NCBI GenBank assembly: GCA_916613615.1
Contig: OU744730.1
Location: 34,891,315 to 34,955,314 of the forward strand
Reading direction: 5' to 3'
Length of the DNA stretch: 64,000 nucleotides
Source of the DNA: Steromphala cineraria
Taxonomy: Eukaryota; Mollusca; Gastropoda; Trochida; Trochidae
Below are positions 9,770 to 18,853 of the stretch, piece by piece. The notes beneath the pieces were generated by a model. It was not told where the DNA came from and did not search any database. It saw nothing but the letters and a program-made list of their open reading frames with translations. Each line of letters starts with the position of its first letter. Within the stretch, counting starts at the first letter, position 1. A program made the position numbers and the translations under genes.

Positions 9770-9845
9770 AAAGAAGAGGGTTTAGAAGCAATTAAAACTG
9801 ACCGGACAAAGTACCACTGAAGGACCATCAGAGTTTGATGTTATC

Positions 9846-10515
9846 ATGGAGCAGTTTCAGAAACTAAATGAGAAGGTAGACAGCGTTAAAGATGACTTGT
9901 CTCACAAATTTCAACAACTATCGGATTCAGTTGATAATATCAAGGTTAGTGTTGACAATGTATCCTATCAGATGCCAGAACCTTGAAGAAGAAAATTCTG
10001 TACTGCGTCGGAATCTGACTCAACTTCATGATAAGCTTGATTTTATGGAAAATCAAAGTAGGCGCAATAACCTAATATTCCATGGAATATCGAAAGAAAA
10101 ATCAAATGAAAATTGGCAAGATTGTGAGAAGTCTGTCTGTGCTGTACTGAATTCTAATATGGACATCGATGACACTAATATAATCATCGAACGCGCTCAT
10201 CGTGTTAATCGTGGCAAATCAATTATTGTGAAGTTTCTAAGCTACTGTGACCGAGATATGGTTTGGAACAAGGCAAGGAGTCTGAAGGACTCTGGAATAG
10301 GATTATCAGAAGATTACTCAGTTGAAGTAAGGTCTAAAAGAAAGAAGTTGAAGTCAATCATGGACGCTGAGAGAGGGAAAGGAAGGAGATGTCGTCTCAG
10401 GTTTGACAAGCTTGTGTTCAAGAATGGGGAGACGGTAACGTGGAACTCTGAGACTGATTCTCCTCAGCATATCAGCCGAAATCGTACAGACCAGTCTCGT
10501 ACTGGGAATACATAG
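9846..10515 (+). pseudogene. LINE-A ORF1 (coiled coil plus RRM-like), frameshifted
   Basis: The frame starts at ATG 9846 with a coiled-coil-like peptide (MEQFQKLNEKVDSVKDDLSH) and runs to a stop near 9985. The continuing protein lies in the next frame: QNLEEENSVLRRNLTQL, then ENQSRRNNLIFHGISKEKS, an RRM-like central part (ERAHRVNRGKSIIVKFLSY) and a basic C-terminus. ENQSRRNNLIFHGI is the hallmark of L1-type ORF1 proteins, RNA-binding chaperones of the retrotransposition particle. One indel at about 9965-9985 is needed to explain the break. Confidence 0.8.
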
Positions 10516-10534
10516 GGATGTGGCCGGTCTCCGT

Positions 10535-12225
10535 TACCAAGAATCATAACACTATTAAGTTGGAACGTTCATGGACTTTCCACTAAACTTCATAATGAAA
10601 ATTTCATTAAATTCTGCTTGTTATATGACATTATCAGTTTTTCAGAAATTTGGAGCAAGTGTGATAAGAATTATATAAATAATGCTTTTCCTGATCATAT
10701 TTGTTATTTGAATTACAGATCTTATAACAACCGAGGCGGTGTCGGAGTGTTGATACCAAAGTTGCTTAGTAATCATATTGTAAAGATATATCTGACTTAC
10801 AGTGACTGTATATTTATTGTGTTTGATGCACTACTATCAGGGCAGGGGAAAGAACTTATTCTTGGATTTGTCTATATACATCCTGAACACTCTTCAGTTA
10901 TCAGTGACACTCATGAAATTAAAGGAATACAATATGTCGATAAAGCTCTTATGGATCTTAAATCAAAACATGCTGACTGTGATATTCTACTCAGTGGGGA
11001 TTTTAATGCTCGCACTGGTCAGCTGATGGATTATGCTGTATCAGGGTCTCACGAATATATCCCCGAACTAAACAGCGCAGATATCACCTTCGATAACTTT
11101 GAAATACCTCGTTCATCACGAGATAAGGAAATAAACCCATACGGCAAGGATTTAATAAACCTGTGTTGCTCCCATGGAATTCACATTATGAATGGAAGAT
11201 CTGATGGGGACCCTGTCGGTGCTTTTACATGTTTCGCCCATAATGGTGCAAGTTTAGTAGATTACATGCTGTGCTCAACTGATTTGTTTAATCGTATTTT
11301 AGATTTCAAGGTAGAAACTAGAGATGAGTCTGATCATTTCCCCATTATATGCAAGCTGTTATGTAATGATCAACCGCTGGCACCTAACTCGTCAGAGTCT
11401 ATGAACACTTCTACTGTACGAAGAATCGTGTGGCGCCCAGAACGTGCAGAGACATTTCATGAGACATTAGCAAAGGAGTTATAGACTATTCCTATTGCAG
11501 ATTTTAATGACATGGCAGGTCACAACACATCACGTGCTGCCAGTACGCTTATAGACTGTATTGAGTCATCAGCTAACAGTTGTGATATGATAGTTAAAAA
11601 TAACAGTAACTCTGATAAGTCTCGTACAAGTGCTGCATGGTTTGATGTGGATTGTGATAAATTAAAGCGTAAAAAATATCAACTGTTAGACAGATTCAGA
11701 ATAACCGGCGACTTTGGATATCTGACTCTGTTTCACTCATCTCGTAACAAATTCCGCGAGTTATGTCGGCAGCGGAAGGAACATTACTATTCTAATGTGA
11801 CCAGTGACTTACTATTGACCTGTCAAAGCAATAATGCAAAATCATTTTGGTCTTATGTGAAAGGCTTTAATAAGAATTTTATGTATACATCTCCTGTCAT
11901 CGATTGTTCTTCATGGGTATTATATTTCAAATCTGTTCTTAATATTGAACACCCTGTTGTTGATGATGGTTTTATCTTATTTGTAAAAGATTATATTTAT
12001 AGTCATGATGATATGGTTGCTAGTTGTGCTGCTTGTAATGATGATGACACTAATAATTTGCTAAACAGAGATTTCACAAAAGAGGAAATTAACAAGGCTG
12101 TAGATGATCTCAAACTGAGAAAGAGTTCAGGTCCGGACGGTATACCACCCGAGGTTTTTAAACACAATTATGATATTCTTTCTTCGTATTTGTTTGTTTT
12201 ATTCAATAATGTTTTCAAATCAGGG
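10535..12225 (+). pseudogene. LINE-A ORF2, endonuclease and N-terminal RT part
   Basis: TLLSWNVHGLSTKLHNENF opens an APE-like endonuclease. LLSGDFNARTG and DESDHFPIICKL carry the catalytic Asp/Asn and the Asp-His pair. A TAG at 11482-11484 interrupts the frame, which continues in the same phase (AAWFDVDCDKLKRKKYQLL, FTKEEINKAVDDLKLRKSSG and PDGIPPEVFKHNYDILSSYL). It is cut at 12225 by the DIRS element after LFNNVFKSG. The rest of the RT resumes at 18854 in the matching phase. Confidence 0.88.
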
Positions 12226-12240
12226 ATTCTTTTTCAGGGT

Positions 12241-12443
12241 AAAACTTCCATTGGGTACCTTATTGCAATTTCATATATCAGATGAAAATAACACGAAAGT
12301 TGTAGAAATATTGAAAATATTACGATAAAAACTAAAAAACTTACCCTATCGTACTTCCGCCTGCCCACTACTCGCCCCTTACATACTACGCGCGAGTACC
12401 TTACAAGGGGAAGTAATTCCTACCCAACCTTCACTTTCATAGC
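12241..12443 (+). repeat. DIRS-B left inverted terminal repeat
   Basis: 203 bp from AAAACTTCCATTGGGTACC to CACTTTCATAGC. It is the reverse complement of 18614-18816, and I saw no mismatch when reading both strands. The 15 bp outside it (12226-12240) are specific to this end and are copied in the internal complementary region. Confidence 0.93.
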
Positions 12444-13003
12444 TTTCGTCGTATCGACAAGACGTTTTTCTACGAAGTTTTAGAAAGTTTTTCTTGAAGC
12501 GACTGGAAGTTTCACCTAAGAAAATGACAGAGGAAGAGAATGTATGTGTGGTAAAGTTATTGTTATTCGCAAAGGCTTTCCATTATTCGCTTTCTCGATG
12601 TGATTGTTGTAGTAAATCTTTTTTCATGGATTGTACACGTTCGCGTGCAACCATGTGCTTTTTAAATTCGAGCTAGTATCTGTTGCTACACTCGTTTTTA
12701 CTTTTTTATTTTTCATCGCATTTCATTCGCGTTTCGCATTTCCATATTATATCACATTTCTTTCAGCTTTGTGTTATATATAACTTATGCGATGTGATTT
12801 TCGCCCGTTTTTCCCTAGTGACTTACGGCCGTTTATCGCATGTAATTCCTCACTGGGGGATTCTTGATACTATGCATTTACATTACTAAGCCTTTGCGAA
12901 TTTAGTATTGTTTCTCTTATGCATTTATATAAATTATGTCATGTCATGTTACATATATAAACACATGTCTACATATTTTTAAAAAAAAAAAAAAAAAAAA
13001 TTT
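12444..13003 (+). other. DIRS-B 5' untranslated region
   Basis: Between the left repeat and gag. It contains only small chance frames, is pyrimidine-rich around 12690-12780, and has a run of about 20 A at 12980-13000 immediately before the gag start codon at 13004. It presumably carries the promoter and leader, but no element can be named. Confidence 0.5.
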
Positions 13004-15007
13004 ATGACAGGGTTTTCTTCACACTTTTTGTTCGACTTACAGTCCATCAAAATTTGTGAGGGATGCCACGTCCCCTTGCTTCGCCAAGACAGACACTCTT
13101 GGTGTGTCCGTTGTTTGGCACACTCTCCCCATGACGACCAGCAGTGCGAGCTTTGTCAGGACTTCACACCTGCAGTCAGGAAGTCCAGACGGCAGGACTT
13201 GGACTTTTTCCGGGCCATCATCGACGCAGGGGGAGAGATTATTGAGCAGGTTCCGCCCTCCCAGAGGGCACGTAAGTCTAAAAAGAGCAAGGCCTCTTCG
13301 TCGTCTTCTGCTCCCTCCTCTCGCGAGGAGGCGGGTGAGAAACGGCAGAAGACCTCTGACCTGCAGCAAGGTCCACCTGCACCCACCCCTACACCTACAC
13401 CTACACCCACACCAACCCAAGCACCTGCAGTCACTATTGATCAACTAAATCTTTTACTTGCAGATCAGATGAAGTCTGTACAATCCTTGTTCAAGGACAC
13501 GGTGGCTGAACTCCGAGAGGAGATGAGGCCCCGGTCCGACGAGCAAGGCGGTCTAGCTCATCTGGAGGGTGGTAGTGGGATCGTACCCGGCCTCGGTCGT
13601 GGTAGGGCCCAACTACCAATGGTAACGTCCAAACCTGGCCTAGGCCGGGGGAGGACAAGAGGTAATCAAGAGGTTTTTTCCTGTCCTGGCTCACGCCTGG
13701 CTCCAGGTCAAAACCTCGACACTACTGTCCCAGGAACTGTCCTGGTGCCTGCTAGTGTCTTGGCCCAAGGGCCGTTGGTTATCCCTGGACTTAGTCCGGG
13801 GTTCACCACCGTCCAGGGTTTGCCCAAGAGTACTTCCCATGTTGCTTCGACAACCTCTGGGATCGAGTCTCGGAACCGGGGTCCGGCGTCAAACCAGGTT
13901 TTGACCCCCGCCTTTGTGCAAGGTCGTCAGGAGAATCAGGTTCCTCCCGACCCTTCTCTAGACGAGGAGACAGAAGTTGGTCTAGATGACCAAGACTTCG
14001 TCTCTGAGTCTGAGGAGGATTCGGAGGATGCTGGTGACACTGATCCACCGAACACGATAGCGGCTTCCCTGCGTCAGGTGCGTGATAAGATCGCGTGTGC
14101 CCTGCCGCAGGCGGTCATGCCTGAGGAAACGTCAGACTCGACTGAGTTCCGCCTTCCGGGCGATGCTTTCGCCGCGGCGAAAGTATCGGAGACTCGACTC
14201 CGCATCTTGCCCTCTCTGACCGCTGAGGTGATTGATCCTCTCCTATCGGGTACTCGGAAGAAATTTGATCTTCCTGACCTTGTTAAGAAGTATCCGATGG
14301 GAGAGGATTGGTTGTTTCAGTTGCCGGATGTGGACGAGTGTGTTGTGTCCTCGGTCACTCTGCAAGGGTCTTCGACCAAGCAGGGCCGGCGGCTGCCTCC
14401 TTTTCCGCTGTGCGGGCCGACGCTGAAGACTGCGTTCCTATGCTTCCAGGAGCAATTCAGGAACGCCAGTCAACAGCTGAGGATCTGTGTCTACTCAGCC
14501 TATCTGACTGCCTTGCAGCAGAAGCTGAATAGACCAAGCGACAGCACCGATTCTTCGGTGCTTAGCGGGCAGCTGGCCGAGGTGTCTAGTTTCCTGGCTA
14601 AGGACAGCTTACGGAGCTGCTCCAGCCAGATGATGAGTGCAGTCATGGGCATGCGCCATCTGTGGCTTTCAGTATCCAGATACTCAAAAGCCACAAAAAA
14701 TAAGCTACTTGTTTTGCCCTTTCGGCTGGGGGACTCCCTTTTTGCTGGGGCAAAACAAGTAGTTAAGGACGCTGCGGAGACGGCTAACACCCTGATTGAG
14801 ACCAAGGTCCTTTGGGATAAGCCCAAACCAAAAAGGCAGCGTTCCAACGTCCTTGCCAATCTGTATCCCGAAGCGCCGGCCGGGGGGAGGGGGGAGGGTT
14901 GGAAGGGTCCGATCCGCCCCCCTCCGGGCAGAGGCAAGAAGAACAAGCAGAAGGGTGGCTCTCAACAGCCTTTTCGGGGCCGCGGCAAGCCGAAGGCTGC
15001 CCAGTAG
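13004..15007 (+). CDS. DIRS-B gag-like protein (667 aa)
   Basis: Starts at ATG 13004 after the A-run. The N-terminus has a Cys array, CEGCHVPLLRQDRHSWCVRC then CELCQDF (residues about 18-53), a zinc-binding-like motif shared with the gag of the dead element at 41604 in this window. It is followed by a basic, Ser-rich stretch, a TPTPTPTPT tract, and a long low-complexity P/G/R region. An acidic tract (EESDSEEDSEDAGD-like, residues about 330-350) comes next, then a helical region that may be the capsid domain. A basic GRG/KKNKQKGG-type tail could bind nucleic acid. The last about 110 bp overlap the RT frame. Structural role is inferred from position and composition. Confidence 0.8.
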   Translation: MTGFSSHFLFDLQSIKICEGCHVPLLRQDRHSWCVRCLAHSPHDDQQCELCQDFTPAVRKSRRQDLDFFRAIIDAGGEIIEQVPPSQRARKSKKSKASSSSSAPSSREEAGEKRQKTSDLQQGPPAPTPTPTPTPTPTQAPAVTIDQLNLLLADQMKSVQSLFKDTVAELREEMRPRSDEQGGLAHLEGGSGIVPGLGRGRAQLPMVTSKPGLGRGRTRGNQEVFSCPGSRLAPGQNLDTTVPGTVLVPASVLAQGPLVIPGLSPGFTTVQGLPKSTSHVASTTSGIESRNRGPASNQVLTPAFVQGRQENQVPPDPSLDEETEVGLDDQDFVSESEEDSEDAGDTDPPNTIAASLRQVRDKIACALPQAVMPEETSDSTEFRLPGDAFAAAKVSETRLRILPSLTAEVIDPLLSGTRKKFDLPDLVKKYPMGEDWLFQLPDVDECVVSSVTLQGSSTKQGRRLPPFPLCGPTLKTAFLCFQEQFRNASQQLRICVYSAYLTALQQKLNRPSDSTDSSVLSGQLAEVSSFLAKDSLRSCSSQMMSAVMGMRHLWLSVSRYSKATKNKLLVLPFRLGDSLFAGAKQVVKDAAETANTLIETKVLWDKPKPKRQRSNVLANLYPEAPAGGRGEGWKGPIRPPPGRGKKNKQKGGSQQPFRGRGKPKAAQ

Positions 15008-17121
15008 CCCGTCTGAAAGTACCCTCCGAGATCCCCCCGCCAGTTGCCGTAGGGCCGCTGGGGACCGGGACTCTCTGCTTGTTACCCCATGTTCCAGTCG
15101 GGGGCCGCTTGAACCTGTTTATCAGGGAATGGGTAAAGGTCACGACAAATCCCTGGGTACTGACTACCCTCAGGGATGGCCATTTACCATTATGGATTCA
15201 TGGACCCCCTACTTTTTCGGGGATAAGGCATACTCCGGTCCCTGCCTCACCAGAAAAAGCCCAAATCCTAAGAGACGAAGTCAAAGCGTTGTTGAACAAG
15301 GCTGCGATCGAGTTGGTACCAGAAGGTCAAGAATACGCGGGTCATTACTCGACGTACTTCATTGTGACAAAAAAGGACGGGGGTTTCAGACCCATTCTCA
15401 ATCTGAGAGGGTTGAACAAACTTATTCAGGTCCCGACCTTCAGGATGGAGACACTGCGTTCAGTGGTCTCCTCCGTGGAGACAAACGACTGGCTGTCATC
15501 AATCGACCTGAAAGATGCTTACCTGCACGTGCCCATGCACCCCGACTTCAAGAGGTTCCTCCGGTTCTCTTTCGACGGGAGGCTCTACCAGTTTCGTGTG
15601 TTACCCTTCGGCATCTCTACGGCGCCCAGGGTCTTTACCAAACTTATGTTGGTGGCAGCACAGGTTGCCAGGTCTCGAGGGAAGTGTTGTCACCCTTACC
15701 TCGACGACTGGCTTATCAGGGCTTTGTCCCGCCTAGCCAATCAGCAGGCGACCCAGGCAATTATAGACATCCTGTTGAGTCTGGGTTGGGTTATCAACCT
15801 CAAGAAATCGGACCTGACTCCGTCGCAGGACCTGGTTTTTCTTGGAGCAAGGTTCAATACGGAGCAGGGGATTGTATCCCTGTCTCAGGATCGTATTACC
15901 AAAGTACAGAGGATCTCCCTCCAGTTTTTGGAAGCGCCTTCCCATCCAGCACGGGCTTGGCTCCAGCTGCTAGGGAATATGGCATCGACGATAGACGTCG
16001 TCTGGCGGGCCCGTTTGAGAATGAGACCCATTCAACAGGCCCTTGCGGGTCTTTGGACTCATTCAGAGAGCTACGAGAAGGTTATCTTAGCTCCCGTATG
16101 GTTGGCCCCTCACCTGAGGTGGTGGACCGAGGCAGGGAACCTGTCGAGGGGCCTCCCTCTAGAGAATCCAGTCCCGTCTCTCACGGTTCAGACAGACGCC
16201 TCCCTCACCGGTTGGGGAGGTGTATTGGGCGAGCTCACTGCATCGGGTCTTTGGACCGAGCAGGAGACAAAGTTGCACATCAACGTCCTAGAACTGAGAG
16301 CTGTCAGACTGGTGTTCCAGCGCTTCCTGCCTCAGGTCAGAGGCCATATTGTTCGTCTAGAAATGGACAACCAAACGGCCATGACGTATATCCGCAAGCA
16401 GGGGGGGACTGTCTCCCCCTCTCTCCTGCAGGAGACCTGGCAGTTTCTGCTGTGGTGCGACCAGCAGAGAGTGAGAGTGATCCCAGTCTATCTACCAGGG
16501 GTGGACAATGTGCGAGCAGACGCTCTCTCTCGCCGAATCCTAGCCCCACACGAATGGAGGCTCAATCGGGAGATATTCGAGACTATTTCCCGATTGTACG
16601 GATCATTCCAGGTGGATCTGTTTGCCTCTGGAACGAACCACCAGATACCAGTGTTTTGCTCGCGCATCCCCGATCAAGGGGCAGTGGCCGCAGACGCATT
16701 TCACCTAGACTGGACGGACAGAGTACTATGGGCCTTCCCGCCGGTACCTCTGATTCCCAGAGTTCTGAATCAACTGTCCGCCCAACCTGCTCGACGGCTA
16801 GTGCTTCTCGCACCTCTGTGGCCGTCACAGAGCTGGTTTCCGGTAATGATGGGAGCTCTAGCTCAGCCTCCTGTTCTATTACCGTGTCGACCAAATCTTC
16901 TGTCTCAGGAAGGAGAGCCCCACCCGAATCCCAGGATTCAGTGGGTGGCCTGGCCTTTGTCAGGAATCGCCTCCAGGAGAGCGGAATTCCTGCACCAGTT
17001 GCACGTACAATTCTGGCTTCGCGGAGGGATTCGACAAACCTTCAGTATGAGGATCGATGGGCCTGTTACGCGCGCTGGTGTCTCGCTAGAGGGGATCTCG
17101 ATCCCTTTTCTACGACTGTAA
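14899..17121 (+). CDS. DIRS-B reverse transcriptase, RNase H and methyltransferase-like protein
   Basis: 740 codons open, overlapping the end of gag in another frame. The true start is unclear, because the first codon of the open frame is TTG. RT domain: FIVTKKDGGFRPILNL, SIDLKDAYLHVPMHPDF (about residue 205), LPFGISTAPRVFTKL, and the YLDD active site (about residue 267). RNase H: TDASLTGWGGV (about 433), the LHINVLELRAV helix, DNQTAM (about 490), NVRADALSR (about 541). The tail (about 560-680; VDLFASGTNHQIPVF, WAFPPVPLIPRVL, LLAPLWPSQSWFP) matches the domain that DIRS elements carry after RNase H, described as methyltransferase-like. All key catalytic residues are present. Confidence 0.93.
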   Translation: MEGSDPPPSGQRQEEQAEGWLSTAFSGPRQAEGCPVARLKVPSEIPPPVAVGPLGTGTLCLLPHVPVGGRLNLFIREWVKVTTNPWVLTTLRDGHLPLWIHGPPTFSGIRHTPVPASPEKAQILRDEVKALLNKAAIELVPEGQEYAGHYSTYFIVTKKDGGFRPILNLRGLNKLIQVPTFRMETLRSVVSSVETNDWLSSIDLKDAYLHVPMHPDFKRFLRFSFDGRLYQFRVLPFGISTAPRVFTKLMLVAAQVARSRGKCCHPYLDDWLIRALSRLANQQATQAIIDILLSLGWVINLKKSDLTPSQDLVFLGARFNTEQGIVSLSQDRITKVQRISLQFLEAPSHPARAWLQLLGNMASTIDVVWRARLRMRPIQQALAGLWTHSESYEKVILAPVWLAPHLRWWTEAGNLSRGLPLENPVPSLTVQTDASLTGWGGVLGELTASGLWTEQETKLHINVLELRAVRLVFQRFLPQVRGHIVRLEMDNQTAMTYIRKQGGTVSPSLLQETWQFLLWCDQQRVRVIPVYLPGVDNVRADALSRRILAPHEWRLNREIFETISRLYGSFQVDLFASGTNHQIPVFCSRIPDQGAVAADAFHLDWTDRVLWAFPPVPLIPRVLNQLSAQPARRLVLLAPLWPSQSWFPVMMGALAQPPVLLPCRPNLLSQEGEPHPNPRIQWVAWPLSGIASRRAEFLHQLHVQFWLRGGIRQTFSMRIDGPVTRAGVSLEGISIPFLRL

Positions 17122-18017
17122 TTACAATCTTAGAATTCCTGCAATCTAGGCTGGAGGCTGGCCTGGCCGCCTCGACTATAAGGGGTTACTCTACGGCCAT
17201 TTCAGCTTTCCATATTCCTGTAGATGGAACTGTCTTAGGTTCTCATCCCTTAGTACAGAGATTTCTGGCGGGAGTGGACAGAATCCGTCCCTCAGTTAGG
17301 AGGATAAGTCCAGTTTGGGATCTATCAGTGGTCCTCGACTGGCTTTCGGGGCCAGCTTTTCGCACCCCTTCCTCCCTCTCCATTCAGTTACTGAGCTGGA
17401 AGACGGCTTTTTTGGTGGCGGTAACTTCCGGTAGGCGGGTCGGAGATATACATGCTATGTCTTCGGATCCCGAGCTGACTGTCTTTCACAAAGACAGAGT
17501 CAGCATTAGACTGCCGGATTCTTACCGTCCAAAGGTCGATCACAATTTTCATGTGACAGCTCCAATTGAACTTCCCGTCCTTCGACAGGCCACCTCTGCT
17601 GGGTCCTCGGTTAACTCTGAAACCCATATCCTTGATGTACGTAGAACCCTTAAAATCTATCTCAAGCGTACAAGAGGCATTCGTAAAGATAAGCAACTAT
17701 TTTGTTGCTATGGAGGCGGAAAGGTGGGCCTGCCAGCAAGTAAACAGACCATCTCAAGATGGCTAGTTTCCACTATTTTCATGGCGTATGTCCACAAGGG
17801 CAAGGCGCCCCCAGAGGGTTTGAGGGCTCATTCAATTAGGGCGGTAGCAACGTCGAAGGCGTATGCTGCAGCCCTGCCCATTGAGGAGATCTGCTCCGCG
17901 GCTATCTGGAGCCGGCCGAGTACGTTCATTAAGCACTATCAATTGGACAAACACTCCAGGGAGCGTGCTCGGTTTGGTCAGTCAGTTCTCGCCAATGGGC
18001 AGGGTCAACAATCTTAG
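16896..18017 (+). CDS. DIRS-B tyrosine recombinase
   Basis: Recombinase frame ending at TAG 18015-18017. The N-terminal core-binding part includes AFVRNRLQESGIPAPVARTI and LQSRLEAGLAASTIRGYSTA. The catalytic part carries the Arg in AVTSGRRVGDIHAM (about nt 17430), H-x-x-R in LRAHSIRAVATSKAY (about 17827), the later W in AIWSRPSTFIKHY, and the nucleophile Tyr in KHYQLD (about 17934). The tetrad is complete. The recombinase would integrate the circular DNA intermediate. The frame is open back to 14796, overlapping the whole RT gene. I set the start near the end of that overlap because recombinase similarity begins only there; the real start may be elsewhere. Confidence 0.88.
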   Translation, partial: SSVSGRRAPPESQDSVGGLAFVRNRLQESGIPAPVARTILASRRDSTNLQYEDRWACYARWCLARGDLDPFSTTVITILEFLQSRLEAGLAASTIRGYSTAISAFHIPVDGTVLGSHPLVQRFLAGVDRIRPSVRRISPVWDLSVVLDWLSGPAFRTPSSLSIQLLSWKTAFLVAVTSGRRVGDIHAMSSDPELTVFHKDRVSIRLPDSYRPKVDHNFHVTAPIELPVLRQATSAGSSVNSETHILDVRRTLKIYLKRTRGIRKDKQLFCCYGGGKVGLPASKQTISRWLVSTIFMAYVHKGKAPPEGLRAHSIRAVATSKAYAAALPIEEICSAAIWSRPSTFIKHYQLDKHSRERARFGQSVLANGQGQQS

Positions 18018-18470
18018 CTGAATGGGCTCTGTTTTGTTGAGTTTGACGCACTGTTTTTTATGGGTAGACACTTTGATGTTTTTGCCAAGGGTTTGGCGAT
18101 CCCAGTTTCTACTAATATCTGCACTTGTAAATACAAGTTCACCTTTTTTATGCACTTCAGAGGTTTTCTGCCGCTTCAGGGAGATCTTTTCTGGGCATAT
18201 TTTGTAAATTACCTTTCCTCTTTACAAAAAAGGGGGGGGGGTGGGGTTTTTCCTTATTTCTAGCCGTAATCGCTATTTTTTAGCTTGGCATATTTGACCC
18301 ACTTACCCCTCTCTCTCTCGCCTGTGTTAAGCCTGCTGGCTGTCACGTTGACACGGTGAGTAAAGTCTGCTCCTTAGCTTAAATTTTTATATTTGGCTTT
18401 AAGGATAGTGTGTTCACACTTTATTTAGTCAGAATGCCACTCCCATTGATTATCTTTAGGAGTCTGTATT
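18018..18470 (+). other. DIRS-B 3' untranslated region
   Basis: AT/T-rich sequence between the recombinase stop and the internal complementary region, with a G-run (about 18231-18246, GGGGGGGGGGTGGGG). No gene is seen. Confidence 0.5.
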
Positions 18471-18567
18471 TTGCAATAAGGTACCCAATGGAAGTTTTAC
18501 CCTGAAAAAGAATCGCACCAACCTGTAGAGGTTGCTGATTCTTTGAAGGGAAAACTTCCATTGGGTA
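18471..18567 (+). repeat. DIRS-B internal complementary region
   Basis: 97 bp made of two halves. 18471-18513 is the reverse complement of the left end 12226-12268 (43 of 43). 18514-18567 is the reverse complement of the right end 18800-18853 (54 of 54). The halves meet at GAAT|CGCACC, which is the head-to-tail junction of the two element ends. In the DIRS1 replication model this region templates the ends and permits circularisation. It fixes both element boundaries to the base. Confidence 0.95.
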
Positions 18568-18613
18568 GCCGCCTCCCTCCTCCCGCCTAATTCTGACTAA
18601 TTATTCTTAATTG

Positions 18614-18816
18614 GCTATGAAAGTGAAGGTTGGGTAGGAATTACTTCCCCTTGTAAGGTACTCGCGCGTAGTATGTAAGGGGCGAGTAGTGGGCAGGCGG
18701 AAGTACGATAGGGTAAGTTTTTTAGTTTTTATCGTAATATTTTCAATATTTCTACAACTTTCGTGTTATTTTCATCTGATATATGAAATTGCAATAAGGT
18801 ACCCAATGGAAGTTTT
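18614..18816 (+). repeat. DIRS-B right inverted terminal repeat
   Basis: Reverse complement of 12241-12443 over 203 bp, from GCTATGAAAGTG to GGAAGTTTT. The 37 bp beyond it, to 18853, are unique to the right end and are copied in the internal complementary region. Confidence 0.93.
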
Positions 18817-18853
18817 CCCTTCAAAGAATCAGCAACCTCTACAGGTTGGTGCG

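Larger units (their letters stand above)
12226..18853 (+). mobile_element. complete DIRS-type tyrosine-recombinase retrotransposon (DIRS-B)
   Basis: A 6,628-bp element with every DIRS hallmark visible. Inverted terminal repeats of 203 bp (12241-12443 and 18614-18816) appear identical. The unequal outer ends (15 nt left, 37 nt right) are not complementary to each other. Both are found, joined, in an internal complementary region at 18471-18567. Gag, RT-RNase H and recombinase frames are long and unbroken. It sits inside the LINE-A RT, and removing 12226-18853 restores the LINE reading frame with no target duplication. This is expected for recombinase-mediated integration of a circular intermediate. 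The matching repeats and open frames suggest a recent, possibly active copy. Confidence 0.95.

Noticed and set aside
13037..17000. Several minus-strand and third-frame open frames inside DIRS-B
   Set aside because: GC-rich coding shadows of gag and RT; no domain similarity.
18471..18567. Independent MITE at 18471-18567
   Set aside because: It is the DIRS internal complementary region, accounted for by both element ends.
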